Program-made: the position numbers and the translations under genes
Notes under the pieces: generated by a model
The model's input: only the letters and a program-made list of their open reading frames with translations
What the model was told of the DNA's origin: nothing
Database searches by the model: none
From: Canibacter sp052085365
GTDB taxonomy: Bacteria > Actinomycetota > Actinomycetes > Actinomycetales > Microbacteriaceae
Assembly: GCA_052085365.1 (NCBI GenBank)
Contig: JBQDFP010000008.1
Location: 1-64,000 of the forward strand
Reading direction: 5' to 3'
Length of the DNA: 64,000 nt
Part shown: piece by piece, positions 44,279 to 53,072 of the stretch
How positions within the stretch are numbered: the first letter of the stretch is position 1
Layout of the letters: each line of letters starts with the position of its first letter

Positions 44279-45763
44279 TTACAATGCCGTCAACGCGTGT
44301 TCAATTCCATCTCTCGCAAAGTAAATGATGAAGCCAATAGACACGATCCACATCAGCCAATGGACCCGCTTGAATTTGCCTGCGAACAAGTGAATCAGAG
44401 TCCACGAGACAAAACCAACACCAATACCGTTTGCAATCGAATAGGTAAGCGGCATTGCCGCGATCGTCAGGAACGCGGGGAGTGCGACATAGAAGTCGGT
44501 AAACTCGATGTCACGCACCTGCGCAATCATCATGGCACCGACAGCAACCAGTGCGGCTGATCCGACTTCAATCGGCACTGTCAACGTCAGCGGTGTGAGG
44601 AATGCCGAAAGCACAAACAGAAGCCCCACAACCGCGGCTGCTAGCCCGGTGCGAGCACCTTCACCGATACCCGACGCACTGTCGACATATACGGTGTTAG
44701 ATGAGGTAGAGGTCGCTCCGCCTGCGATCGCGCCGAGACCTTCGATCACAAAGGCGCTTCGAATCCTCGGAAATTCTCCCGCCTCAGTTGCGAGGTTTGC
44801 ATTCTTTGCAAGCCCGGTCATGGTGCCCATCGCATCAAAGAAGTTTGTGAATACGAGAGTGAATACGAGCATGACTGCGGCGATCGCCCCGATTCGGCCG
44901 AATGAGCCGAAGAGATCGAATTCGCCTACGAGCGACAGATCAGGAATCGTGACCAGTTGCTTGGGAAGCTCAGGAATCGTCATATGCCAGCCGTTGGGAT
45001 CTTCTGCGGACGAAGGAAGCTTTGCGAAAGACTGCACGATAATTGCCGCGACAGTTGCCACCACGATACCGATCAAGATCCCACCCGGTACCTTACGAGC
45101 AACAAGCACCCCTACGAGCACGAGTGCGAACAAGAAGAGCAGAGTTGGTGCTGAAGTAATTGATCCACCCACACCCAGTTGAACCGGTGGTCCGCCTTCA
45201 GTGCCGGTGACAAAACCGGAATCAACGAATCCGATAAACGCGATGAAGAAGCCAATACCAACGGTGATCGCGGACTTGAGTGAGTTGGGGATGGCGCGGA
45301 ATATCGCCAAACGTGCCCCGGTCGCACCCAGAACCGTGATGATGAGCCCGTTGAGAATCACCAGGCCCATGGCTTCGGGCCAGGTAACCTGACCGACGAC
45401 AGATACTGCGAGGAACGAGTTAATTCCCAGCCCAGCAGCAAACGCGAACGGTAGACGTGAGACGATACCGAAAAGTATGGTCATAACTCCGGCGGTGACA
45501 CTCGTTGCGGCCCCGACTTGGGCAGGGTCAAGAAACCCTCCGGCAACATCGGTGTTCGCCTGGCCCCCGAGGATCAACGGGTTCAAGATGACGATGTAGG
45601 CCATGGTCACGAAGGTAACGACACCGCCACGTACCTCGCGGCCGATAGTTGAGCCGCGAGCGGTTATCTCAAAAAATCGATCAAGCGCTCCGACTCGTCG
45701 TGGAGAAGATGATGATGGTGCCGAGGCTGGCGGGGTAGACGTAGTGGAATCTGTGTCGCTCAA
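44279..45763 (-). CDS. AzgA-like purine permease (NCS2 family)
   Basis: Proton symporter for adenine, guanine or hypoxanthine. 494 residues from TTG 45763 (weak GTAGGAC site). Cytosolic N-terminal Ser/Pro-rich stretch of about 25 residues, then family motif DRFFEITARGSTIGREVRGG, TFVTMAYIVILNP, FAFAAGLGINSFLA and TGLAKNANLATEAGEFPRI, all AzgA type, with 13-14 transmembrane segments. Monocistronic between two terminators. No purine enzymes or riboswitch are visible near its start. Confidence 0.93.
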   Translation of the reverse strand: MSDTDSTTSTPPASAPSSSSPRRVGALDRFFEITARGSTIGREVRGGVVTFVTMAYIVILNPLILGGQANTDVAGGFLDPAQVGAATSVTAGVMTILFGIVSRLPFAFAAGLGINSFLAVSVVGQVTWPEAMGLVILNGLIITVLGATGARLAIFRAIPNSLKSAITVGIGFFIAFIGFVDSGFVTGTEGGPPVQLGVGGSITSAPTLLFLFALVLVGVLVARKVPGGILIGIVVATVAAIIVQSFAKLPSSAEDPNGWHMTIPELPKQLVTIPDLSLVGEFDLFGSFGRIGAIAAVMLVFTLVFTNFFDAMGTMTGLAKNANLATEAGEFPRIRSAFVIEGLGAIAGGATSTSSNTVYVDSASGIGEGARTGLAAAVVGLLFVLSAFLTPLTLTVPIEVGSAALVAVGAMMIAQVRDIEFTDFYVALPAFLTIAAMPLTYSIANGIGVGFVSWTLIHLFAGKFKRVHWLMWIVSIGFIIYFARDGIEHALTAL

Positions 45764-45837
45764 ATCGTCCTACTTGAATGGGAAATTAAATTGGGATGGT
45801 TATGACAGTATCAGCCGAGCGCATGCTCTGAACACAC

Positions 45838-45876
45838 AAATCGGGGCTTGATTTGGTGAAATCAAGCCCCGATGAG
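45838..45876 (-). terminator. Terminator of aminotransferase gene
   Basis: ATCGGGGCTTGATTT pairs with AAATCAAGCCCCGAT (15 bp, loop GGTG) 19 bases after the aminotransferase stop. The intervening side is T-rich on the minus strand. Confidence 0.85.
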
Positions 45877-45894
45877 TTGGAGGTATGCGAAGAC

Positions 45895-47289
45895 TTAGAG
45901 TTTGTTCTGAGCCTCGGTGAGTACGCTCCGCAAAATGCCACCAATTTCTTCAAACTCAGCCGGACCAATCGTCAACGGCGGTGCGAGCTGAATAACTGGG
46001 TCTCCACGGTCGTCCGCGCGGCAGTAGAGGCCAGCTTCCCACAGAGCCGGTGAGAGCGTGTCACGAAGCAAGCGGTTTGACTCGGCCTCGTTGAAGGTTT
46101 CCTTGGTTGACTTGTCTTTCACGAGTTCAATACCAAAGAAGAAGCCTTCGCCACGTACGTCACCAACAATGTCGATATCGAGTAGCTTCTCAAGCTCGGC
46201 GCGGAACAGCGGGCTGTTTTCGCGGACGTGACCGTTCAGGTCTTCTTCTTCGAAAATATCGAGGTTCTCGAGTGCAGCAGCACATGCGGCAGGATGGCCC
46301 GCGAACGTGTAGCCGTGCATGAAGGTGTTGTCTTCATTGTTGAACTCATCGTAGATGCGATCACTGACAATGGTGGCACCGAGTGGCACATAACCCGAGG
46401 TAATGCCCTTTGCGCTGGTGATCATATCTGGTTCGTAACCAAACGCTGTCGAAGCGAAGAACTCGCCGATACGGCCGTACGCGCAAATAACCTCATCGCT
46501 CACAAGCAGCACGTCATATTCGTCACAGATCTCGCGTACGCGTTTGAAGTAGCCGGGAGGAGGTGGGAAGCAGCCGCCGGAGTTCTGAACAGGCTCAAGG
46601 AAGACCGCCGCAACAGTGTCGGGTCCTTCAAATTCAATTGCCTCGGCAATTCGGTTAGCTGCCCACTGGCCGAATGCCTCGAGATCGTCACTTGGAGCGC
46701 CCATTTCTTCGGCACGGTAGAAGTTCGTGTTCGGTACGCGGTGGCCGCCCGGGGTGATCGGTTCGTAGAACTTCTTCATGTCGGGAATACCGGTGATAGC
46801 CAGTGCACCCTGCGGAGTACCGTGATAGGCAACCGAGCGTGAAATAACTTTGTGCTTCATTGGTTTGCCGCGGAGCTTCCAGAAGTGTTTGGCAAGCTTG
46901 AACGCCGTCTCAACTGCTTCGCCGCCGCCGGTTGAATAGAACACACGGTTCAAATCGCCAGGAGCGTAGTTCGCAAGTCGTTCTGACAGTTCAACTGCAG
47001 CGGGGTGAGCGTATGACCAGATAGGCATGAAGTCCAGGGTCTGCATCTGCTTAGCAGCTGCCTGAACAATACGTTCACGTCCATGACCAGCGTTCACAAC
47101 AAAGAGGCCTGCTAGACCATCGATGTATTTGTTTCCGTTTGCATCGTAAATGTGGTGGCCTTCGCCGCGTGTAATCACCGGAATGCCGTCGTTGAGCACC
47201 TTACGTGAAGTGAAGTGCGGCCACATATGGTTGCGGGCGCTGTCTTGCAGCGCGGCAACGTCTACTTGTGCAGTGGGATCGTATGACAT
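45895..47289 (-). CDS. Class III omega-aminotransferase
   Basis: PLP-dependent aminotransferase of 464 residues, group III (aspartate aminotransferase family), transferring the terminal amino group of amines or beta-alanine to pyruvate or 2-oxoglutarate. Motifs: YSTGGGEAVETAFKLAKHFW, VAYHGTPQGALA, EPVQNSGGCFPPP, VSDEVICAYGRIG (Asp to pyridine N) and TSAKGITSGYVPLGA, with Lys294 the Schiff base. ATG with ATAACA; its 5' neighbour, 2 bases away, is the Lrp regulator, so they form an operon. Together with the APC permease it suggests polyamine or omega-amino acid use. Confidence 0.92.
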   Translation of the reverse strand: MSYDPTAQVDVAALQDSARNHMWPHFTSRKVLNDGIPVITRGEGHHIYDANGNKYIDGLAGLFVVNAGHGRERIVQAAAKQMQTLDFMPIWSYAHPAAVELSERLANYAPGDLNRVFYSTGGGEAVETAFKLAKHFWKLRGKPMKHKVISRSVAYHGTPQGALAITGIPDMKKFYEPITPGGHRVPNTNFYRAEEMGAPSDDLEAFGQWAANRIAEAIEFEGPDTVAAVFLEPVQNSGGCFPPPPGYFKRVREICDEYDVLLVSDEVICAYGRIGEFFASTAFGYEPDMITSAKGITSGYVPLGATIVSDRIYDEFNNEDNTFMHGYTFAGHPAACAAALENLDIFEEEDLNGHVRENSPLFRAELEKLLDIDIVGDVRGEGFFFGIELVKDKSTKETFNEAESNRLLRDTLSPALWEAGLYCRADDRGDPVIQLAPPLTIGPAEFEEIGGILRSVLTEAQNKL

Positions 47290-47291
47290 TG

Positions 47292-47874
47292 TTATCGAGT
47301 TCCCCAGTCGTACTTTTGTTTTTTGATTTCGAGATACATAAACGTCTCAGTGGCGGCAACACCGTCTATAGCACGGATTTGTCCGTTCAATACTTCGATG
47401 AGGTCGCTATCGTCTTCGCATACCACTTCGATCATGATGTCGAAAGAGCCTGCTGTGAGTACTAGGTAGGACACCTCAGGCATGTCGGCNNNNNNNNNNN
47501 NNNNNNNNNNNNNNNNNNNNNNNNNNNNNNNNNNNNNNNNNNNNNNNNNNNNNNNNNNNNNNNNNNNNNNNNNNNNNNNNNNNNNNNNNCTCAGGCATGT
47601 CGGCGAGACGATTGGCGACAGTTCGGGTGTCGCCAGAAACGCGAATGCCGATCATCGCAAGTCGTTCGAAACCGAGCTTCATAGGATCGGTGACGGCGAC
47701 TATTTGAGTGATTCCAGCATCCGTGAGTTTTTGCACCCGCTGTCGGACCGCAGCCTCGGAGAGGCCAACCACTTTTGCGATTTCGGCATAAGACTTTCGA
47801 CCGTCAAGCTGAAGTTGCTCGATGATCTGTTTTGAAATCGCGTCTAGCGCGGGGGACTGGCGAGTGGTACTCAC
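47292..47874 (-). CDS. Lrp/AsnC-family regulator (interrupted only by an assembly gap)
   Basis: Feast/famine regulator: an AsnC-type helix-turn-helix (LDAISKQIIEQLQLDGRKSY, LSEAAVRQRVQKLTDAG) followed by an effector-binding RAM domain. The 100-N run lies inside it. The 15 bases CTCAGGCATGTCGGC occur at both edges (47475-47489 and 47590-47604). Collapsing one copy and the Ns gives a continuous frame of 468 bases, 155 residues, reading RLADMPEVSYLVLTAGSFD across the joint, normal for Lrp. GTG 47874 is chosen by family alignment; upstream starts exist. Probably controls the aminotransferase and the divergent permease. Confidence 0.88.
47490..47589. other. Assembly gap of exactly 100 Ns, probably zero length
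   Basis: One hundred consecutive Ns flanked by the same 15-base sequence on each side; the reading frame of the Lrp gene is restored when the duplicate is merged. Likely a scaffolding placeholder for two contigs that overlap by 15 bases. Confidence 0.93.
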
Positions 47875-48255
47875 GCTACTGATTCTGGCATGCAAAAGCG
47901 CAAAAGGCAATTGAAAACGAAGTGCATCCGGTTAATTACTGAGGAAATGATAAGTATTTACTGTGCGGTCCCAGAGCTGTGACGAGTGAGAAACGCTCCT
48001 GAGCTCTGTGCAGTGTAAGCACAAGCCGACGAGTAACGCGGAGCGAGTAATGAAACTTGTAGCCGATTTTAGGCGTGTCGAGCGATCAATGTTGCGAAGT
48101 AGCGTGGAAAGGGGGTAATATTTACATCAGTCATATTGCCCCCCGACGGTCGAATCATATTGCCCCCCGACGGTCGAAAACCAAAGACCTTTGTTTCTTG
48201 ACCAATCCAGATGTACTGCGATGTGGGCAAAGTCCGGTGATTCAAGGGAGAGCTC
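47875..48255. promoter_or_regulatory. Long intergenic region, Lrp / APC permease
   Basis: The only gene-free stretch over 300 bases. It holds a nested stem-loop (CAGAGCT 47972-47978 with AGCTCTG 48002-48008; inner GAGTG/CGCTC 47985-47999), a GGGGGTAATAT at 48111-48121 in inverted orientation to the two perfect 24-bp repeats at 48131-48178. The last two features sit 78-145 bases before the permease start and look like regulator sites. I matched no known riboswitch. Confidence 0.55.
48131..48178. repeat. Two perfect 24-bp tandem repeats
   Basis: Copies at 48131-48154 and 48155-48178 are identical; each contains ATATTGCCCCCC and the palindromic CGACGGTCG. An inverted, nearly identical GGGGGTAATAT precedes them at 48111-48121. 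Confidence 0.93.
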
Positions 48256-49683
48256 ATGTCTGTTGTTACTCAACCCCCGATAGCGCGCGGCGCGCGGCTT
48301 AAACGAAGCCTTGGCTTGTGGGCGATCGTAGGACTCGGTCTCGGCTATATGACCCCGACCGTCGTTTTTGACACCTTTGGGATGGTTGCCAGAGACACCA
48401 ACAATGTTGTGCCATTGGCATATCTTGTTGCGCTTATCGTGATGATTTTCACGGCAATCAGCTACGGCAAAATGTCGGGCGCTATCCCGAGCGCTGGCTC
48501 GGCGTACACGTACGCGCGTGAATCAATGAGTCCTGGCGTTGGATTCATGGTCGGTTGGACCTCACTCATCGACTACATGCTGCTCCCGATGGTGAACTGC
48601 CTCATTATTCGAAGTTACCTAGAAGCAGTATTCCCCGCGGTTCCGGGATGGATCTGGGTCGTTATCTACTGCGCATTTGTGACGACCATTATTTACCTGA
48701 CGATGCGTGGCACGTCGAATGTAAACATGTTGCTTCTGGTCTTCTCGATCATTGTGATGACCGTGTTTGCCGTCATGGTGGTCGCACAGCTCATGCAGGG
48801 CGCTGGTGCAGGACGCGTCTTCGCGCCCGAACCCTTCATACACGGCGGAGTAGAGATGGGCGCCGTTTTAATGGGCGCCACCATCGTATGCTTCTCATTT
48901 ATTGGCTTTGACGCAGTCACGATGTATGCAGAAGAAGCAAAAACTCCGAAAATCATGCCGCGTGCAATTTTGCTCACGGTCATCATCGGCGGCGCAATTT
49001 TCTTGATCGCCGGCTATCTCACCCAACTGCGTTTCCCAGGGTGGGAAGCTTTCGCACCCGGTGGCGATATGCAGTATGTCGAAGATTCGACGCTTCCGCT
49101 CATTGGACAATTTGTCGGCGGCGGGGTCTTGCAGGCCGTGCTCACCGCAGCAGGTTTCGCAGCAACGCTTGCATCCGGCCTGGCTTCGCACGCCTCAGTA
49201 TCTCGCATGCTGCTTGTTATGGGGCGCAACAACGTACTGCCAAAGAAATTCTTTGGCTACATCAATCCGACAACCCACACACCAACATTCAATATTGTAT
49301 TGACCGGCGTGATCAGCCTTCTCGCCGCAGCGTTCACATTAGAAATGATCGCAGCGTTCATTAACTATGGCGCCTTGATTGCATTCTCATTCGTGAACAT
49401 TTCAGTATTTGCGTGGTTCGCCGTCAGAAAAGGCCGTCGTCACGGGTTCAAAGATATTTTCAACTTCATCATCATGCCAGCAATCGGCGTGGGCATGACA
49501 GGAATTCTGTGGGCAAACTTGCACTTAGACGCACTGATTGGTGGCGGTATCTGGACGATCATTGGATTGGCGTATCTCGTGATTATTACCAGAGGCTTTA
49601 AGAAGAAGGTGGCATCGTTTGATGAGGCACAGCCAGTCACGGGATACAACAAGATTCCTGAAAGTGACAAAACTGCAGAATAA
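48256..49683 (+). CDS. APC-family amino acid/polyamine permease
   Basis: 475-residue secondary transporter with about 12 transmembrane segments, related to PuuP-like putrescine importers. N-terminal LKRSLGLWAIVGLGLGYMTP (substrate loop in TM1), GAIPSAGSAYTYARESMSP, GFDAVTMYAEEAKTPKIMP, and SHASVSRMLLVMGRNNVLP, all APC hallmarks. ATG 48256 with AAGGGAGAG ahead. Divergent from the Lrp-aminotransferase operon, so uptake is likely for the substrate of that aminotransferase. Substrate assignment (polyamine vs amino acid) is inference. Confidence 0.9.
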   Translation: MSVVTQPPIARGARLKRSLGLWAIVGLGLGYMTPTVVFDTFGMVARDTNNVVPLAYLVALIVMIFTAISYGKMSGAIPSAGSAYTYARESMSPGVGFMVGWTSLIDYMLLPMVNCLIIRSYLEAVFPAVPGWIWVVIYCAFVTTIIYLTMRGTSNVNMLLLVFSIIVMTVFAVMVVAQLMQGAGAGRVFAPEPFIHGGVEMGAVLMGATIVCFSFIGFDAVTMYAEEAKTPKIMPRAILLTVIIGGAIFLIAGYLTQLRFPGWEAFAPGGDMQYVEDSTLPLIGQFVGGGVLQAVLTAAGFAATLASGLASHASVSRMLLVMGRNNVLPKKFFGYINPTTHTPTFNIVLTGVISLLAAAFTLEMIAAFINYGALIAFSFVNISVFAWFAVRKGRRHGFKDIFNFIIMPAIGVGMTGILWANLHLDALIGGGIWTIIGLAYLVIITRGFKKKVASFDEAQPVTGYNKIPESDKTAE

Positions 49684-49755
49684 CAGCGAATAACCGCAAC
49701 GTATGCCTGTTGTGTCGGACATCACTCCAATACGGCGGGTAAGCTTACTTGCACC

Positions 49756-50865
49756 ATGCATGACTCAGATCTCGCAACCCGCATCCGATCGGTGCGGAAG
49801 ACATTCGCCGATATTGCACAGGTTTCAAACATCCCTGCGCTTGAAAGCGAACTTCAACGACTCGAAAAGCTCGCGGTAGAGCCGGGCCTCTGGGACAATC
49901 CCGAACAGGCACAACAAGTTACTAGCGGGATGAGCCACACGAAAGCGAAGCTTGGGAAACTGCGCGGCGTGAAGCAACGACTTGATGATCTTGATGTGTT
50001 GCTTGAGCTTGCAGATGAAGCTGATGACGCAGAGACCGTCAAAGAAGCAGAGTCCGAGCTCAGCGACATTGAAAAGCTAGTGAGCGACCTTGAAGTGCAG
50101 ACGCTGCTGTCTGGGGAATACGACAAGTATCCAGCCGTCATGACGATTCGAGCTGGTGCCGGTGGAGTTGATGCGGCAGACTTTGCAGAAATGCTGCAGC
50201 GTATGTATTTGCGCTACGGCGAACATCATGATTACGCCACGACGATCATGGAAACAAGTTACGCAGAAGAAGCGGGCATTAAATCAACGACAATGCAGTT
50301 CGACGCGGAGTATGCCTTTGGCAACCTTTCAGTGGAGTCCGGGACTCACCGACTCGTACGCATGAGCCCATTCAACTCAGCAAACAAGCGTCAAACGAGC
50401 TTTGCTGCGGTAGAAGTGATTCCACTGTTGCCAGAAGCGGTCGAAGTGGACATTCCAGAGAACGATATTCGAGTCGATGTGTATCGGTCGTCGGGACCTG
50501 GAGGGCAGTCGGTGAATACGACAGACTCTGCTGTTCGTCTGACCCACATTCCGACGGGAATTGTCGTGTCGATGCAGAACGAAAAGAGCCAGATTCAAAA
50601 CCGTGCTGCAGCACTGCGTGTACTGCAGTCTCGGCTTCTCATTTTGCAGCGCGAAGAAGAAGCCGCGAAGAAGAAAGAACTCGCCGGCACAATTACCGCA
50701 AGTTGGGGTGACCAGATGCGCAGCTACGTGTTGGCACCGTACCAAATGGTGAAAGACTTAAGAACTGATCATGAAGTGAACAACCCCCAGTCGGTATTCG
50801 ATGGGAACCTTGATGGCTTTATCGCTGCTGGAATCCGCTGGCGTTCTCTGCAGCATGAGCAGTAA
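49756..50865 (+). CDS. prfB: Peptide chain release factor 2
   Basis: Recognises UGA and UAA stop codons and triggers hydrolysis at the ribosome. 369 residues. GGQ loop SSGPGGQSVNTTDSAVRLTH, and the SPF tripeptide in LVRMSPFNSANKRQTSF, which marks RF2. No programmed frameshift is needed: the frame is open from ATG, as in actinobacteria. First gene of prfB-ftsE-ftsX-smpB-ssrA neighbourhood. Confidence 0.97.
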   Translation: MHDSDLATRIRSVRKTFADIAQVSNIPALESELQRLEKLAVEPGLWDNPEQAQQVTSGMSHTKAKLGKLRGVKQRLDDLDVLLELADEADDAETVKEAESELSDIEKLVSDLEVQTLLSGEYDKYPAVMTIRAGAGGVDAADFAEMLQRMYLRYGEHHDYATTIMETSYAEEAGIKSTTMQFDAEYAFGNLSVESGTHRLVRMSPFNSANKRQTSFAAVEVIPLLPEAVEVDIPENDIRVDVYRSSGPGGQSVNTTDSAVRLTHIPTGIVVSMQNEKSQIQNRAAALRVLQSRLLILQREEEAAKKKELAGTITASWGDQMRSYVLAPYQMVKDLRTDHEVNNPQSVFDGNLDGFIAAGIRWRSLQHEQ

Positions 50866-50969
50866 GAACTACACCATCACCGACGGCCACCGAGCTAGCT
50901 GAGAATATTGGGTATTTCAGCGAGTCGAAGTCGGCCCTTGATGTGCAACCGCGTACAGTCAGTGGCGTC

Positions 50970-52076
50970 ATGATCACTTTTGAAAACGTTTCGAAGAAGT
51001 ATCGGGGAACTCAGCGCCCTGCGCTTGATGGGATCGACCTGCAGGTTGATAGAGGCGAGTTTGTCTTTATCGTGGGTGCGTCAGGTTCGGGAAAATCGAG
51101 TTGCCTCCAGCTCATTCTGCGTGAAGAGCTTCCAACCGATGGATCCGTGCATGTGCTGGGTCAAAACTTGAAAGGCATTTCGACCCGAAAGGTGCCTTTC
51201 TTTAGACGCAACCTGGGCACGGTATTTCAAGATTTTCGACTGCTCCAGAACAAGAACGTTTACGATAACGTGGCGTTTACTCTGCAGGTTATTGGCAAGT
51301 CACGTGGATTTATTCAAGAGGCAGTGCCGGACACACTTGAAATGGTGGGCCTCGGAGGGAAGGGCAAGCGTTACCCGCATGAACTTTCAGGCGGTGAGCA
51401 ACAGCGTGTTGCCATTGCGCGTGCGATTGTAAACAAGCCAGCTATTCTGCTCGCGGACGAGCCGACAGGTAACCTTGACCCAGCAACAAGTTTGGGCATT
51501 ATGCAACTGTTGCAGGCGATTAACGCTGCGGGCACAACTGTCGTGATGGCGACGCACGAAGCCACATTCGTGGATATTATGCAGCAGCGTGTTGTTGAGC
51601 TGTCTGAGGGGCATGTTGTTCGGGACGAACAAAGCGGTGGCTACGGCGAAACAGCATCAGTCCCGATTGAAGATTTGCGGAAGGCTGGTTTGCGGCCACC
51701 TTTGCGCACGAGTGAAGACACGATGCGTGAGGCGCTCTCACCGGAAGCTGAAGCAGCCTCGCACCGTTCTGCGCAAAGCGCGGCAACTGCGCAAGCTGAG
51801 AGTCTCAAACTTGCAGAAGAGCGTTCATCACTGCATGCAACAAACACATTCGCTGAACCAGCTCAACAGAGTGACAATGACGACCCTGCGGAGGGCTTCG
51901 TTGAGCCGCAGGCGCCAAATCCTGCCCATTTGAAGAAAGCTCCCGATTATTCAGAACTAGACGAGACTCTCGATCCCGTAGCACTCGCAGAGCGTGGTCT
52001 CGCCGACCGTGGGGGTATGGCGGAGCGCTTGGGATTGGACAGTGACGATGAATCAGATGTGGGGCCTGTTCGATGA
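50970..52076 (+). CDS. ftsE: Cell division ATPase FtsE with long C-terminal extension
   Basis: ATPase of FtsEX, which activates peptidoglycan hydrolases at the septum. 368 residues from ATG 50970; a GTG 27 bases earlier is less likely. Walker A VGASGSGKSSCLQ, signature LSGGEQQRVAIARA, Walker B ILLADEPTGNLDP and switch VMATHEATFVD are intact in about the first 222 residues, the usual FtsE length. About 145 more residues, acidic, Ala/Glu-rich and probably disordered, follow. The stop overlaps the ftsX start by 4 bases. Confidence 0.95.
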   Translation: MITFENVSKKYRGTQRPALDGIDLQVDRGEFVFIVGASGSGKSSCLQLILREELPTDGSVHVLGQNLKGISTRKVPFFRRNLGTVFQDFRLLQNKNVYDNVAFTLQVIGKSRGFIQEAVPDTLEMVGLGGKGKRYPHELSGGEQQRVAIARAIVNKPAILLADEPTGNLDPATSLGIMQLLQAINAAGTTVVMATHEATFVDIMQQRVVELSEGHVVRDEQSGGYGETASVPIEDLRKAGLRPPLRTSEDTMREALSPEAEAASHRSAQSAATAQAESLKLAEERSSLHATNTFAEPAQQSDNDDPAEGFVEPQAPNPAHLKKAPDYSELDETLDPVALAERGLADRGGMAERLGLDSDDESDVGPVR

Positions 52077-52987
52077 GGATTGGTTTAGTACTTGGTGAGG
52101 TCGGAAATGGCCTCCGTCGCAACCTTTCAGTTGTAGTGTCAGTGATCTTGGTGACCTTTGTGTCGCTCACCTTTGTTGGTGCAGCGATTTTGATGCAGAT
52201 GCAGGTCCAGCAGATGAAAACCTTCTGGTATGACCGCGCGCAGGTCGCAATTTATCTCTGCACCGACTACGACGAGAGCGCGACATGTTCGGGTCAAGAC
52301 GTTACCGAAGATCAACTCGCGGGTGTGCAAGAGGCGCTTGAATCAGACACGATGGCGCCCTATATTGAAGATTATTTCTTTGTCGATCACGACCGCGCGT
52401 ATGAAGAGTTCCAAAAGCAGTTCGAAGGCAACCCCATCGTTGATATTACGCAGCCGGAACAACTCAATCAGACGTACTGGGTGAAACTCGAGGACCCGTC
52501 TCGGTCTCAGATATTGACTGAGCAGTTCTCGAGTATGCCGGGAGTCCAAAGTGTATCCGACCAAAGAAGCCTGTTAGACAGAATCTTCTTGTTCTTGGGG
52601 GTCGCGAGCTACACGGCCATTACGATTGCTGGCCTCATGCTTGTGGCCGCGGTGCTTTTGATCTCGACAACGATTCGACTATCTGCATATTCTCGCCGAC
52701 GGGAAATTGGGATCATGCGTCTTGTGGGCGCATCTAACCGATTTATTCAGACGCCATTCATTCTGGAAGGTGTGATCGCAGCTCTGATTGGCGCGATCCT
52801 TGCAAGCGTGGCATCGGTGGCTATTGTGAAGTTCTTTGTACAGGACTTCCTTGCCTACCAGGTTCCGTTTACGAGCTATATTACGATTGAGCAGTCGCTT
52901 ATTGTGCCACCAATATTGCTCCTAGTCGGAATACTGCTCTCTGCTGCCGCAGCTAAGGTAGCTATCACCAGATACTTACGCGTGTAG
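52073..52987 (+). CDS. ftsX: Cell division protein FtsX
   Basis: Membrane partner of FtsE. 304 residues; first transmembrane segment (about 20-42, VVVSVILVTFVSLTFVGAAI), extracellular domain with a Cys pair (YLCTDYDESATCSGQ), then three segments near residues 175-300, and the cytosolic STTIRLSAYSRRREIGIMRL motif that contacts FtsE. ATG overlaps ftsE, so stoichiometric translation is likely. Confidence 0.96.
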   Translation: MRIGLVLGEVGNGLRRNLSVVVSVILVTFVSLTFVGAAILMQMQVQQMKTFWYDRAQVAIYLCTDYDESATCSGQDVTEDQLAGVQEALESDTMAPYIEDYFFVDHDRAYEEFQKQFEGNPIVDITQPEQLNQTYWVKLEDPSRSQILTEQFSSMPGVQSVSDQRSLLDRIFLFLGVASYTAITIAGLMLVAAVLLISTTIRLSAYSRRREIGIMRLVGASNRFIQTPFILEGVIAALIGAILASVASVAIVKFFVQDFLAYQVPFTSYITIEQSLIVPPILLLVGILLSAAAAKVAITRYLRV

Positions 52988-53018
52988 CCCGGACTCGGCC
53001 ACACGCAACCAACACACG

Positions 53019-53060
53019 AAGCGGATGTTACTCAGAATTTTGGGTGACATCCGCTTTGCA
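53019..53060. terminator. Terminator between convergent ftsX and DHA2 exporter
   Basis: AAGCGGATGTTAC pairs with GTGACATCCGCTT (13 bp, one G-T pair) around a loop with AATTTT, then TTGC. It may serve both genes. Confidence 0.75.
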
Positions 53061-53072
53061 TGTTGCTGAAGC

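Noticed and set aside
45764..45837. Purine riboswitch upstream of the AzgA-like permease gene
   Set aside because: No conserved purine aptamer pairing could be drawn in the short region before its start.
48069..48302. Short open frames on both strands over the 24-bp repeats
   Set aside because: They run through a repeat and promoter region, lack ribosome sites, and one simply reads into the permease start.
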